Source: Earliella scabrosa
Taxonomy: Eukaryota; Basidiomycota; Agaricomycetes; Polyporales; Polyporaceae
Length of the DNA: 64,000 bases
NCBI GenBank assembly: GCA_022605405.1
Contig: JABYQQ010000011.1
Location: 1,178,001-1,242,000, forward strand
Direction of reading: 5' to 3'
In this document: positions 48,601-60,759 of the stretch, one piece after another
How positions within the stretch are numbered: position 1 is the first letter of the stretch
Layout: each line of letters opens with the position of its first letter
Notes under the pieces: model-generated
Told to the model about the DNA's origin: nothing
The model's database searches: none
The model's input: the letters and a program-made list of their open reading frames with translations, nothing else
Made by a program: the position numbers and the translations under genes

Positions 48601-51399
48601 TCCGTCGTCGAGTTGCCTGCAGATGCGAAAGTCACGGCCTGGTCGATCGTGCCTAGGGTGATGCCATGGAACGTGACGTTCGACCGGACGCGCGTGATCT
48701 CCAGATCGGACGTGAAGGGGTTCGCGAGCGAGACGACGGCGTGTGCGATGTTGTTCTCATGGCCGGTCGTCTCGAGGACTGTCAAACGGTGGATAAGCAC
48801 ACGGTACAGAAGGTTGAGAGCACCGTGACAGCGCACCTTCCAGGGAGGCAGAGTTGAGCAACTTCGTCTTGAGGGCCGGCAGATTGGTGGAGATGTTCAA
48901 GCTCTTGAACGCTTCGAGCAGGGACGTGACCTTGGTGCTGTGGTTGTATCCGGCGATGACGATCTCCACATCGTTGCCGCCAACGAAATCGTTGAGGGTC
49001 TGCAGACCTTCCGGCGTGTCGTTGGGCTATACGTTATGTGCAATAAGAGAGCCGTGATAAAGCCAATAGCGAACACGGTGCGGCTCACCCTGAAGCTACC
49101 CTGCGCGACGAGGGAGTTGTTACCCATCTCGAGCGTCGGGTTCGGCAGGAGCGTCGTTCCGATCAAGGCGCCACCGCGGAAGAGCTGGAGCGCTGTTCAT
49201 AGATCCATAAAATCACGGTTCACCACTCTGTAGGCACGCACGAGGACGGAAGCACTCACTCATGTCGCCAGTGTTGAGCTTCAAGTTCGATGGGTTGACG
49301 ATGCTCACTGTACATCAGCCAGCTCAGCGCCACCATTCCCGAATCCGAACACACTGTCGAGCCCAAAACGCACCATCGATCCCTAGCTGGATCGCGTCGG
49401 ACGAGCCGCCCATAACGTCAGTGTTGCCGATCTGGACAAGTTTCTTGAGCCCCTGCAGACCGTCGAGCCCAGACGTGACGTTGAATTTGATCGGGTCGAG
49501 CGTGATCTGGCCGATGCTCATGTTCGCGATCGCGCGGGCGTGGCCCTCGAGCTGGAACGGCATCGTCTCCTGCGACGTCAGGTTTCGATCTGTAGCACAC
49601 GCGAGCACAGGTCAGCATTCTCGTTGGCAGCGGCACCGGGCTGTACGAAAGGGGCGGTAAAGAGTGGAAGGGAACAGGAGACCCCAAGCGCTCACACTTC
49701 GGGCAAGACACGACAATGTGGCACCCGTATATGATAGGTAGGAACAAGAGGAAGCGCGGACGTACTGAACGCCGAGAAGACCGGGTAGCTCGGGTCTAGG
49801 CAGTTCAGCGCCGTGTCCACAATGGAAATGTCAATCGTGCCCTCGGTGAACGTCGAGTTAATGACCTTGATCTCGCTCGTCGACGCACTCGAAGGCTGCA
49901 ACCGCGCCCTGCTAGTCAGCACCGCGCGCACACGAGGCAGGCTAAGTACGCACTGTAGCAAGCCCAGCAACGACGCCCTCCCTAGTCGTGATATTGAACT
50001 CGTTCTGGATCTCCCCAATGGCGAGATTGAACCCAAATGGCAGCTCCATCCGCGCCTGCACCGTGCGCGAGTTCGATATCGGCGCCCACGGGTCCTGCTC
50101 ACTGAACGCGAGCGCCATGTCCCCAATGCTGATCGCCTTGATCGGGCTGATCGCGCCTGGGGCCTTGAACGGCACCTGCAGCTCCAGCGCCGTCAGCCCC
50201 GCGCTCAGCCACGAGATCGTCGTCCCGTCGCTCTGTACCGACGACTTGCCCGTCGCGAGCACGTCCGAATTCTCGCCATTCAGGTACTGCGTGAAAACCT
50301 CGGACGTCTTGGCGAGGTTCTCCGTCCCGTTCTGCGGAACGAGCGTGCCCTTCAGCGTCACGTTGTTTGCGCCGGGCTGCACGACCGTGTTCGGACCAGA
50401 GCCCGTGCCGAGGTACAGGCCCTTGTACGAGAGGTCGAAGACGACGGTGCCGAGGTTCACGTTGAACGCGCTCGGGTTGTCCAAGCCTGTCACCGCCTCG
50501 AACTGGATGCCGCCCGCAGGGTCGTCCGCCGGGAGCTGGAAGTCGACGAGGCGCACGTTGCCGTTAAAGTTGTTCATCCCGTTCATCACCACGTCCTTGT
50601 CGAACTTGAGGTCGTGCGCCGTCGGTAACGCGAGCGCGCGCACGTCCACCTTCCGGCTCGTCAGGTGCCACGTAAAGTTGGGCTGCGTGATCATGTCCTG
50701 CGTGAAGCGCGCGAACGCCGCCTCGTCCTCTATCGTGAACGCGACCGTCTGGTTGATGTACGCGCGCTTGTGCCGCACGTACAGCGGCTCGAGGTCGAAC
50801 CGGCCGAGCGGGACGTGGTCGCCCGAGCCGTTCACCCATGCGACCTGGACGGGCTCGTTAAGCTTGATCGTCGCCTTGATGATGCCCGCGCGGGAGACCC
50901 ATGCATCGATCTTCAAATTGAAGCTGCGCGCGTCCACATGAGTGAGCGTCCCAGCTTAGCATGACGGGCGAGCGGCTACATACGAGTTATTTGTCGGGTC
51001 AACAATTTGCGCTTGGTCGATGTTGAGCACGGAGATGTTGATGAGGTGCTGTGCAATCGCATGCACGACCGGGAACAGGAGGATGAACAGAATAGCGATA
51101 CCGAGGAGCGCACCGACGATGCTCGTGATGATGAACCACTTGCTCTTGTAGAATGGAGCCCTTTGCGTGGGTTGTTCACGGGGAACCTCCTCTAGTAGCC
51201 CCACTTCCTTCTCATCATCTACGTGAAACGCACCACTGTAAATGGTGGAAGCAGCCTTGTCATGACCGCTTTGCACGACAGGTTGGGATTGGGCAGGGAG
51301 CGAATGCGTGACAACGAACTCGGAGGATGAGCCGGTGGGAAGGCTGCACGTGTCGGGCGTCCCCATTCTTTCTGCGGCATAGAAGGGTTTATGCAGCAT
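42663..51399 (-). CDS. giant DUF3712/Tag1-like vacuolar-type protein, three modules
   Basis: A chain of minus-strand exons with short introns runs 8.7 kb, from the ATG at 51399 to a stop at 42663-42665, giving roughly 2,400 residues. A cytosolic N-terminus of about 85 residues is followed by one membrane helix (WFIITSIVGALLGIAILF). The rest should lie outside the cytosol. It consists of beta-rich LEA/Ig-like domains of the DUF3712 type, as in Tag1-like fungal proteins; yeast Tag1 is a vacuolar protein that ends autophagy. The hallmark DPAGGI occurs three times (about 50508-50528, 47522-47542, 44654-44674), each within a similar series: A-IAQHL or API-VQKIV start, LPSDDPAGGI, a domain with VSWL or ISWL, then AHAVVSLANPFTSDLEI. 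Modules are 2.9-3.0 kb apart. Only the first has a membrane helix. The end reads NIGEYTIPWLHFTM. I did not fix every internal exon. Two or three fused genes remain possible, but I see no internal start with a signal. Confidence 0.72.
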
Positions 51400-51740
51400 A
51401 GTCGGTGAGATGTAGACAGGATAGAGAACTTTGACGGATATTCTGAAGATCGCCCTAGTTAGCGACAGAAGCCGGTGACTAGTGTGAGAGAGCAGTGCGA
51501 GAGTGAACTTGAAGTTAGGGCCCCGGGGATTATGAAGGAAAGTCAACATCAATTGATGAAGGCACTTCAAACCATGTATTGAAAGAAAGCATGTTGAGAC
51601 CACGTTTGCACATGGAAATCTTCCGTTGCTGTGGCCATTTTACAAAACCACTGTCAGTGCTCCATTCATCGCAGTGATAGCTGTCTGTAGGTCAATGAAT
51701 GACCCATAGGTAGAGCTGTAATTCCGAACACATCCATCCA
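51400..51740. other. promoter-side gap of the DUF3712 gene
   Basis: About 340 bases upstream of the minus-strand start codon. An upstream in-frame extension exists, but the ATG at 51399 precedes typical cytosolic sequence. No separate feature is visible. Confidence 0.4.
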
Positions 51741-52105
51741 AGGCGAGCCATTCTGGAATGGAACCGATGCCTACCCCGACCTATGCACGTACCTTCCCTT
51801 TGGTCCCATCCCCACCCTCACCGCCTTCCTTTCCTCGAGCAGCGCTTTCGGAGCGACCCCGCGTTCCTCATCATCGCCGTAACCAGACTGCACCGGCAAA
51901 CGAGACCGAACCGAGTGCACCTCTAGCGGGCCTCGAAGGCTTTCTCAACCCCTACCGTCACATGTTCAGAGTCGAGGTCAAGATGCTCATCTGCCATACC
52001 GCCTTCCAATCACGGCGCATCACGTTTTGTGCCGTGTCGACCCTGCTACCGCCTCCCTGAGCGAGGGCGGGCTCCGCGTGCAGTACCACGCGCATGCGCA
52101 GGGCA
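51741..52105 (+). pseudogene. decayed GNAT acetyltransferase copy
   Basis: The plus strand resembles exon 2 of the acetyltransferase at 35188. FWNGTDAYPDLCTYLPFGP corresponds to FWAGTHAHPDLYTYLPFGP. Further matches in other frames are LAGLEGFLNPY, VEVKMLICHTAFQSRRIT and EGGLRVQYHAHAQG. Frames shift between them (after about 51830 and about 51900) and the first exon and the 3' part are missing. It ends where the minus-strand protease pseudogene begins, tail to tail. Confidence 0.72.
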
Positions 52106-53440
52106 CGCCTGAGGTGGTCGCCCATGTCCGCCATCTTCGCGTCCCCAAGCTTGGTGTGAGCTCGACGGCGAACTGGTCCACCTCGTAATCGAGCCCACTG
52201 TTCATCGCGTTCATCGCGATACCTGCGAGGGCCTCCGTTGGGGCCAGAAGCATCTGCAGGGGAGCGTCGGAGCCCAGCTCAGATTAGATAGCAGGAGAGT
52301 CCAAACTGACGAATGCACCTGGTAGAGCAAGAAGAAAAACAACGACCGTGGGCGCCTGGGCGGCGACCTCGGGTGGGAAGTCAAACGCTCGGAGAGAGAG
52401 CTGGGCATGAAGGAACACGGAGCTGAGTGCAAGGATCAAGATATGACACCAGGAGACGAAGAGCGGCTTTGTGGTGTGCATGTAATACTAGTGGTCAAGC
52501 CCGTGTGCTTGGGCAACGGGTCGGCAGGCCGTCAACAGGGCACAGCCGGTACAGACACGTACCAAGGACCGACTCGACCTCTCTGCTTGATGAGAGCATC
52601 AGATATGACGATGTTTGGGCTCTATCAGAGCGCATACAGTCAGGTTGGTACGCGCGCCAGCAAATGAGGACTACACACCCATGGAAAGTGCGAGCTATCG
52701 ATCTCATACAGGCTCGAGTTCCCTCTCAAGCACTTGGACGCGAGAGCCCCGATGCGGGAAGGGAGGTCATCCTCGGGGAGCTGCGACCGCTTGTTGAATA
52801 GTTACTGGATGACAGTTGGATAGAGAATCACACGGACATCTGACAACCTAAAGTGTGCGCTCAGCTTCTCGGAAAAGTAGTGAAGCAGGAGGAGGCGACG
52901 CACCGGGGCACCATGAGCTAGGGTCTCCGGCCCAGTGGAAGACCCATAGGAAACAGGGAAGGAAGGGCGAGCTAATGACGGAGCCGACCAGTGAGCTCTT
53001 GATGAAATCGGTCACAAACAGCGTGGGGGCGGGTCTTGTTGAGGCCGTGCTCCTCCTCGAGAACGAAGGTCCAGTGACGGAGTAGGGGAGATAGGAAAGG
53101 CTCGAGACGAAGAACAGGTGAACACGAAGGCAATGCTATGCGGACGGCGTGTGAGACGTCTGAAGAATACGAACGATGGACTGGGACTGGGGAACATGAC
53201 GAGCACGGTGGGTAGAATCGTGCACAGATAAAAGACTTACTTCGTATTCAGCCCCGAGCCATAGCCAAGCTTGAAGGCGATTCACCCTCCGGGCCTTCCA
53301 TGACCGCGCGACCAGTCTATAGCAAGTTGCCAGAGAGTCGATAACCTGCTTGTACAGGCCCCTTGTTCTTCCCGCACGCCTGTGACTGCTTGAAGATCTC
53401 AGGCTTAAATTGATTCGCGAGGAGGGCTTCCTTCGAGTAG
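52100..53440 (-). pseudogene. decayed Ste24-type CAAX prenyl protease, copy 2
   Basis: Minus-strand pieces in shifting frames repeat the Ste24 order. They are NQFKPEIFKQSQACGKNKG near 53400, GLYKQVIDSL near 53350, EEEHGLNKTRPHAV near 53050 and YPTVIQ near 52810. After the conserved intron, near 52500, the zinc site reads HGLDH followed by a stop, so the catalytic glutamate of HExxH is lost. LRAFDFPPEVAAQAPTVVVF (near 52370), EALAGIAMNAMNSGLDYEVD (near 52210) and KMADMGDHLRRAL (near 52120) follow. It shares the intron beginning GTACGTGTCTGTACC with copy 1, so the two copies are related by DNA-level duplication. Copy 2 retains more of the C-terminus. Confidence 0.82.
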
Positions 53441-55371
53441 AGAGGGAATTATCGGAGCTCGTCGGAAGTCATCCAGGTCAGCAACGGCGATCCCTGCACC
53501 TCCAAGAACACCACTCGCCGTCTCATGTCAGAATTTGCAACAATTCGTGTACAAGAGGTAGGGTTGGAAAAGGCTCACCGTCCGGGAGGAGACCTGGAGA
53601 AAGAGTTCCCAATCGAACGGGTTGCGACCCAAGCCAGCTGGACGACTAGACGACGTCGAAGCCGGCGTTCAAGTAATTCATCGTACAGCAGACTAGAGCA
53701 GAGTTCACAACACACAGAGGATGAAGGAGAGACGAGAGATGGTTCGAATGCGAGCGAGAGACGGGAATGTAAGAGCTGCCCGACCATGCGCTCTCTTGGT
53801 CCGGCCCGGACTTCCGGCCTGCGCAGATGCCGAGCTCAAGCGCTCAACGCCTCTCTGACCTCTCTCTCGACCGTTCGTTGGTCCCTTTCCTCGTTAGTAG
53901 TATTACGACCCTCTAACAAGCCGTGGATCGCCATTATCAGGCTCACGGCACATTGAGATGATCCCGCCGCGCAACACCGAGGTTGTTACCGAGCCACTGA
54001 ACTCACCCTCAACATGCCCACCATCCACCCAGCACAGCGTCAGCGTAGGTTGTGCGGGTCTCTACATCAGTATCCTGTCATCGAATCCACGAGGTGAGTG
54101 CACTAGTCTATCTTGGCCCATGGAATTTCAATTTACTACAAACAAATCCCTCGGACTCCTGCAACTCGACCATGCTGCCTCCTCGTTTACGTAGGCCCTG
54201 ATCAACTTCCTCCAGTCTTACAGCTTCCCTGCGCTCCATAACTTGTCAATCGACTGCTCTTTGGTTCAAGATACTCAGAGTCCGATTACTTCCTTCCTAC
54301 GGTCCCTCACGATGGCTGGAGGACGGCAGATGCATGCGATGCGTGTCATACATGGATGTCCAAGGTGCGCCGGGTGCTTCTCGGATTGGCGCTTTATCTT
54401 ATGCCGCTATCGCAGGCAGTACCATGTGCGTGCGGCGACTCACCAGTCAGCCCATATATGGTTCCGAGCGGACGACGAGCGGACCCAATAAGCAGACCCA
54501 CAATAGCCTCAACGCATCGCCATTCCCGCTGTGGACACCCTAACGGCGGTTCTGTGCTCACCGTGATCAGTTCGAGCTCAGACGGTCTGACCTCCGAAGG
54601 CCCGTCGGCCTCGGCCTCGGTCGTTCTCGATGTTGCTGGTCGCTCGTCTGCGCTTCGTAGCCCCACCCGAGAAAGCCGCGGCGCCTCATTCATCGTCCTC
54701 ACCAACAAGCCTATGATCCCGCTCACAACGGGTGGTATGGTCGACAACGTCCGAATATACCAAGGAAAGCATGACCAGGAGAGTGGCTCACGCCACCACA
54801 AAGCGATCGTTCACGGAAACGGTCACACGAGCACTCGCTTCTGCTCCGGATGCGTATTGCTAGGACGTTGTATGTTGCGTCGGTCGAGACGGGTGCGGGT
54901 TGACCATGGCTTAGTCAGTCGTTTTTATGCATCGTCCTGTCTACTTTGGGATGTCCCCAGTCACTATGTGCTGACTCCACGGCTCCTTTATGTCAACTGC
55001 AGAACATGAAGAATATCCGTTCGACCTCGGAGGGGCGAAGACCCCGCTCAGCGGGCTCATAATGCGGGACGAAGACGTGCTCATGCTCTCACATATCAAG
55101 GGCAAGTTGCGAACCCCGGAAGCTTCGTTGGCAGAAGTCTATCACTGGGGTCCCACGAGAGGCTTCTCTTACACACGGTGTTGATGCAGGTACCTGCACT
55201 GCAGACAGTTCGAAGCTCTCTACCGACATGGCCGCAAGGATCGTAACACGTTCCAGGTACTCGTCTTTCTCGATCAACAGTATATCAGGGCCGTCGAAGA
55301 CCAACACATGTCCTCGTTGGAGCTGTTGCACGGACATCCTCCCCGATCACCTTCTGTTTTGGGCTTGGACA
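53441..55371. other. region without a recognised gene
   Basis: About 1.9 kb. A plus-strand stretch near 54.2 kb (LINFLQSYSFPALHNLSI) could be an exon of an F-box/LRR-like protein, joined to a preceding piece by an intron ending TACGTAG at 54195. A minus-strand frame at 54.4-54.8 kb is also open. Neither can be extended into a convincing gene. Confidence 0.35.
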
Positions 55372-57252
55372 ATGTCTCGCGGCCTCTCCTCCCTGCTCCT
55401 CGCGCTGACGCTCGTTGTCGTCGTCGGCGCGACGCCCGTGGTGCAAGTCCGGCACAACTTCATACGCCTTCCGATGGCGAAGAGATTCAATCTCACCGGG
55501 ACGAGCACGCTGCTCGCAGCAGACCAACTGCGCGTAAAGAACCTTCATATGCAGGCGAAGGCGCGATTGTCACCGCAGCCGCTCTCGGCCGATGCAGTCA
55601 TCAACGCCCCGTTGGACAACAGGGCGGTCTCATACATCGCCCAGGTGAGTTCGAATACTATTGTCCTCACGGACACTTGCTGACCACTGATCTCACAGGT
55701 CGCGGTTGGGAATCCGTCGACCTCTTGTGAGGCCTCCTGTGCTCTATGGTAGATAACGACTGACGCGCCGAAATGCAGACGATCTCATTGTCGACACCGG
55801 TAGTTCTAACACATGGGTCGGTGCGGGCCGGCCATTCGTGCGAACGTCCACCACCGTGCAGACACGGGACAGAGTGGTAATCACGCTCTATTGGCAGCGC
55901 GTCCAACCATGGTACTGATCAGATTCCTCAGGCCGTTGATTATGGCTCCGGTTTTGTGAGGGGTGGGCTTCTTCCATTCAACTCCGCTTGCTCTCACGCG
56001 CTGAGAGCGTCCCTAAGGAACGGAGTTCTTGGATACGGTGACACTTGCACCTGGTACGACTATTGCGGGTCAGTCCATCGGTGTCGCGAGTTCATCCGGA
56101 GGCTTCGAAGGCGTAGACGGGATCCTTGGGTGAGTTCTCATTGCTATGACGTTCGCAAGGCAACCGGTCTGATCACTGTGAGTGTCTCCTACCAGCCTTG
56201 GACCAAGGGATCTCACGCTTGGCACCCTATCGCCCGACACGACTCAAACCATCCCGACTGGTCAGTGCGCCTGTGATCCTGTACCGTGCGGGAGCCCTTC
56301 TGACTTGCCAACGGCCACCCGTCGCAGTTGTTGACAATCTGTTCGCTCAGGGTGTTATCACCAGCGCTGTGCTCGCTATATCGTTTCAGCCCACACAATC
56401 GCTCGAGATCGTCAACGGCGAGGCCACGTATGGCGGAACGGACCCTTCCAAGTTCATTGGATCCATTTCCTTCGCGTACGTCATGCTTTTCTGGGTACAC
56501 AGGCGTTGCGGGGTGTGCTGACATCTTATTTCCTTGCGCGCGGTCGTTCTGGACCTACACAGACCGATCACGAGCACCTCGCCTTCGAATCTCTTCTGGG
56601 GCATCGACCAGTCTATCAGATACGGCTCGTCGACGAACATTTTGTCCAACACGGCCGGCATCGTCGACACCGGCACCACGCTCACCCTCATCGCCACTGG
56701 TTGGTCGCATCCTATAACTCATGTCATCATTCTTTCAATCACTTACAACTTGCCGTTTACGCAGACGCCTTCGCTAGATATCAACGCGCGACGGGCGCGG
56801 TCCTCGACAGTAACACCGGTCTGCTCCGTCTCACCCCCGCGCAATTTGACAACCTGCAGAGTCTGTTCTTCACCGTCCACGGGGTACGTCTGACACTTGT
56901 CATTTGATGCCCTTGATAGCTTGTTGACACTGTCATGCGGTGGATCCTCAAGGTGACCTTCGAGTTTATCCCGGACGCTCAGATCTGGCCAGTACGTCGC
57001 TATCGTCGTACATCCGCGGTGACGTGACGATAACGCCCTTGGTATTGACAGCGCTCCCTGAACACGGCCATTGGTGGGAACACTAACAGCGTGTACCTCA
57101 TCATTGGCGACATTGGCACCCAGAGTGGGCAGGGTCTCGATTTCATCGACGGCCTGACGTTCTTGGAGCGCTTCTACGCGGTGTTCGACACTGGGAACAG
57201 ACGCGTGGGTTTGGCCAACACGGAGAACACTGGGGGCGGATTCCTAAGATAA
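55372..57252 (+). CDS. secreted aspartic protease, polyporopepsin-like (A1)
   Basis: Eleven exons join in frame: 55372-55644, 55699-55726, 55779-55876, 55932-55962, 56018-56129, 56196-56260, 56328-56475, 56563-56699, 56765-56883, 56953-56991 and 57052-57252, about 416 residues. A signal peptide (LSSLLLALTLVVVVGATP) and a propeptide of about 70 residues precede the mature enzyme. The first catalytic Asp is in IVDTGSSNTWVG and the second in AGIVDTGTTLTLIA. VDYGSGF covers the flap region. GFEGVDGILGLGP, WGIDQSIRYGSSTNIL and FLERFYAVFDT fit the polyporopepsin branch of pepsin-like enzymes, which digest proteins outside the cell. The Cys pairs of pepsin are absent, as usual in this branch. No frame break is seen, so it should be functional. 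Confidence 0.9.
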
Positions 57253-57599
57253 CACATCGGAAAACGCTGGATACATACGTTGTACGCAAACACGAACTGA
57301 ACATGCGCGGGCGACGAGGATGTCCCGTGGAGGGAAATACCGAGAACGGGTGTGTTATGTAGATTGGTGTTTGTTCAGATTCTTGGGTTCAACGATAAGT
57401 TTCCAGTGAGCCTGTCTTTCGTTGACACGGTGTCTCCTCGCCGATTGAACAGGGAGGAAACAGTGTGGAAAGCCGTTATAACTTGAGTCTTGTGGCGCGA
57501 GACTGCGGAGGGCCTGCCCGCGCACATCTTATCTGATAAGCAGACGAGCGCTTCGAGACCGCTCCGACTCCTCCCGAGTCCCGACGCGGCCTAACGAAC

Positions 57600-58330
57600 G
57601 TCGTTCGGAACGACCACCAGCGACACCTCCAACGAGGTGAACGAGCCCATCCACTGCCAATCCTCCAAAGCTCCCCGCCATCCACCGACCCGCCCCCCCC
57701 CCCCGACACGCCCGCCGCCGCCGAGCCGACACGCGCGCCCGTCGAGCCTGGTGTCCCCGAGGCTCTGAAGCACCCGCGCGAAACCGAGCCCGAAGCGACG
57801 CCCGCCCCCGTTCCTAATTCCACAGCGGCGGAGCCTGCTCCCGCGGAGAATCCACCTGTACCCGAAAGTGTGGCCACGCCTGCGCCAGCATCTGTGGCGG
57901 CTGCATCTGCTCTGAAGGAGAAATCAAGGCGCATGGTGCGTGGAACTTGTCACCCCGTTCCGCCCTCGTTCTCATCTCGCCCTCCGGAAAGCAAGTCCGA
58001 TGAGGTTGCGGTCCCAGTGAGCGCGACGCAGGCGAAGCCTGAGGAGACGGCGAGGGAGGCGGTGGAACAGGAGGAGGTCGAGGAGCCGCGAAATTGAGTC
58101 ACGAAGAAGTTCACGGACGCGGACTGGAAGGCATCAAGGAGCTGCGTTCACCTCCGCTCGTTCGTCCTCTCCCTACACGCGTCGCAATGCTCACGAGTCA
58201 CCATCTACGCGCTCGCGACCACCACTATATCCCCGCTGGTCCTACAGGCGTGGCTGCCCGAATCATCACGAAGGCGTACCCAGACCAGTCGCCCGTGCCG
58301 ACGTCGATCACGCTATGGGGGTGACGCCGT
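57600..58330 (+). pseudogene. decayed N-terminus of a Sec14/SFH5-like lipid transfer protein
   Basis: A Pro/Ala/Glu-rich stretch (VPESVATPAPASVAAASALK, then an acidic tail EEVEEP) is followed by VTKKFTDADWK and, after a frame change, IKELRS. RIITKAYPDQSPVPTSITLW then lies near 58260. In basidiomycete SFH5-like phosphatidylinositol transfer proteins the same order (acidic, Ala/Pro-rich start, T-KKFT-x-x-x-W-K-x-L-KEL, then P-x-x-LWGV) precedes the CRAL-TRIO lipid-binding domain. Here a TGA stands before the KKFT motif, the frame shifts right after it, and I find no CRAL-TRIO domain downstream. A stretch of ten or more Cs (near 57700) could make the sequence itself uncertain. The family call is tentative. 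Confidence 0.42.
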
Positions 58331-60493
58331 CGTCATCATCTGAAGGTCGGTGTATCAAGGGTTATTCTTCGCCACCTGGGGCTGACCGCGTTACCTCAGG
58401 TCTGATTTCAGCCCCGCGCTCAGCTCTGTCGAGACCGCACGACATGTCTCAGCCGCTCTCTCATCAACAACACGCACGCCCCCGACCATGCCTTGCGCCG
58501 CATTGGGAAGCGCATGAACGCAGAACGATCTTACAGCTGGTCGTAAGAGTAGTCATACTGGATGGCGCTCAACTCCTCTGCTTTCCTAGGCGGCAACGGC
58601 AACAGTCGTAGGGTAGCTCCACGGTGCGTCAGTCCTGTCAATATTGCCGAGTGTTGTTGAGTTGTACCACCAGCCCCGTATACGACTCCTGGGAGGTGCA
58701 CTCGATAGATATGTAAGGAGTCCATTGAATGTCGGTAATCGATGTTGTCCAGGTACGCACATTCACGATTTCACCAGAATTACCATCCCCATTGTGCCCA
58801 CGCGCGACAGTACGTGTGCTCGGCCAGCGATATTGTATCGGCAAGTCCGCTCTAAGTTCTCCCGAATCGGAGTCGCGATGGACGTCTACATCGGCCTCCG
58901 CCTCTCTCCTGCGTACGCTTTTGAACACACCAGTGCCCCTGCGCTGGATCGCCTTCTCAACCTTCATCGCTGTCGGATGTGTTCCTGCTCGACGTGATCG
59001 GTACGCCGACGTTTTCCCTCACTCTGTCATATCGCTGACTCCACGTATAGATATCTCCCTCACATGTCCTGTCGAGTGTGCGATTTCAGAGGCTCACATG
59101 GGCCAGAACACGATGCGTACCACCGACCTGCGGAGCTCCCTGAACCTCGTATGCTAGTTCGCACATTTCATGATGGCATCGTGAGCATGCGGGCGACGAT
59201 GCAAGTGTTTCGTGACTTCGGCAGTCTCGTGGAGAACCAAAGCAGCGCCACCCCACGGCACGGGAGAGACGAGGACGATCGTGCGTAAACAGAGCTGTAG
59301 GTTGACTTGCCCTCGGACGCGGTTCATGTTGGGTTGTTGAAAATACTGGCTTCTCTTCTATCATGCGACGTTCCTGGTATACATGGAATGTGCGACGGGG
59401 TCTTCGGAGCACCTGGGCAGGGCGCAAGTGAGTCGGCGTTCGTCAGACGATGCGGGGCAAGTGAGGCCTCGGGTGCTGTAGCAGCATGTTCCTCGGCGGC
59501 GCGTACTTGCTTCAGGAGGTCGTGGTTCTTCAGGTTCACGGCGACATTGCATATGCTGCTTGCCTGCACAAGCACATCAGAGCGGCGAGCTCACGCCTAT
59601 CCAGCGAGAACCGGTCTTGCCGTCGTTCTTTCTATTCTGAGCACTCCGAGACCGGGGGAGACAGGATGTCAGCCTGGGAACAGGCAGTCGCCTGGAGTAG
59701 CGTCGATAACTGGGTTGAGTACCGGTGGCAGGATCAGACACTGGAAGATCCCAGACTTGCTTCGTGTGGCGCGGTTCCTGCGGGTTCTTGCTCAGGCACA
59801 GAACGAGGCAGGGACTGACGGTGGCCCGAAACGTTTGGTGACGAGAGTACTCGTCTTCCCCAAGTCGCTCTCATGGTACGCTGCACCGTATCTATCCAAT
59901 GCGCTTCTGACCGGTCTGGCCCTCCGCCCTAGAAGACCCCACTCCAGAGGCTACCGGCCATACGGCGGCAAAGAACGCCAGGCGCTGCTTCGTCCGCGAG
60001 ATCCCCACCTGGATGTGTTCTCGCACTCAATCGATGATGATCCCCAACAGTCGAGGATCTCCACGAGAACGAGCAAGGGAGAAGACGTCCGATCACGACA
60101 TCCCGCGACAGTTTGGGTGTCTCATGGCCGCGTGGCTCATCGCTTCGGAGCGCTGTCCATCACCGGTATTCACCCCTGTACCAGCTGTCTGCGCCGAGAC
60201 CTCAAAGTACCACCGAGATGCGAATGCATTCAATCCTCCTCCGAGCTTCGGAGACAGGGACGGCAACGTTTCACAAGGTTTGACTGCAATCCTACATGTC
60301 GCGCTGTGTGTCGGCAACGCTAATGAACCGGTCTTTCGGGCACTGGAAGGACGCCGCCATGGCGGCGGCTTGTATTGGATATCCGAGCGGGAGGAGATGA
60401 GGTCTGTGAACGGCACGCAAGCTCACAGTCGCATGATCCTGCGCGAACTGACCTCAAGTCAAGCGTACCAGTAGACATTCAGCCGTCGTAGTC
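58331..60493. other. region without a recognised gene
   Basis: About 2.2 kb. A 338-codon plus-strand frame at 59307-60323 lacks an ATG start and any recognisable motif. On the opposite strand 59575-59324 has a stretch (VNLKNHDLLKQVRAAEEHAA) of protein-like composition that cannot be extended. I see no reliable gene. Confidence 0.35.
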
Positions 60494-60759
60494 ATGCTCT
60501 CGAAGGTCGCAGTGGAGAAAGCGTTGCTAGCATTTGCTATGCTCGTTCTCATCCTTAACGCCGCCTTCACACTCACCGCGCACCAGACCATGGTTCGTGC
60601 TCACAAGCGCGACGCTGAGACGCGTGCGTCGTTGTGTCGTCCCTGCGATATGTCCTCGTGCTCACGGTCACGCTCTTCTAGCCCTCTGGAGAGTCGAGCG
60701 AAAGGAGGTCGCGCTGGAGATCGACAGCTGGACCCACTACCATCTCTCCTGTTACTCCT

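Noticed and set aside
59307..60323. 338-codon plus-strand frame
   Set aside because: It has no ATG start, mixed composition without motifs, and no intron structure, while almost all real genes here are split.
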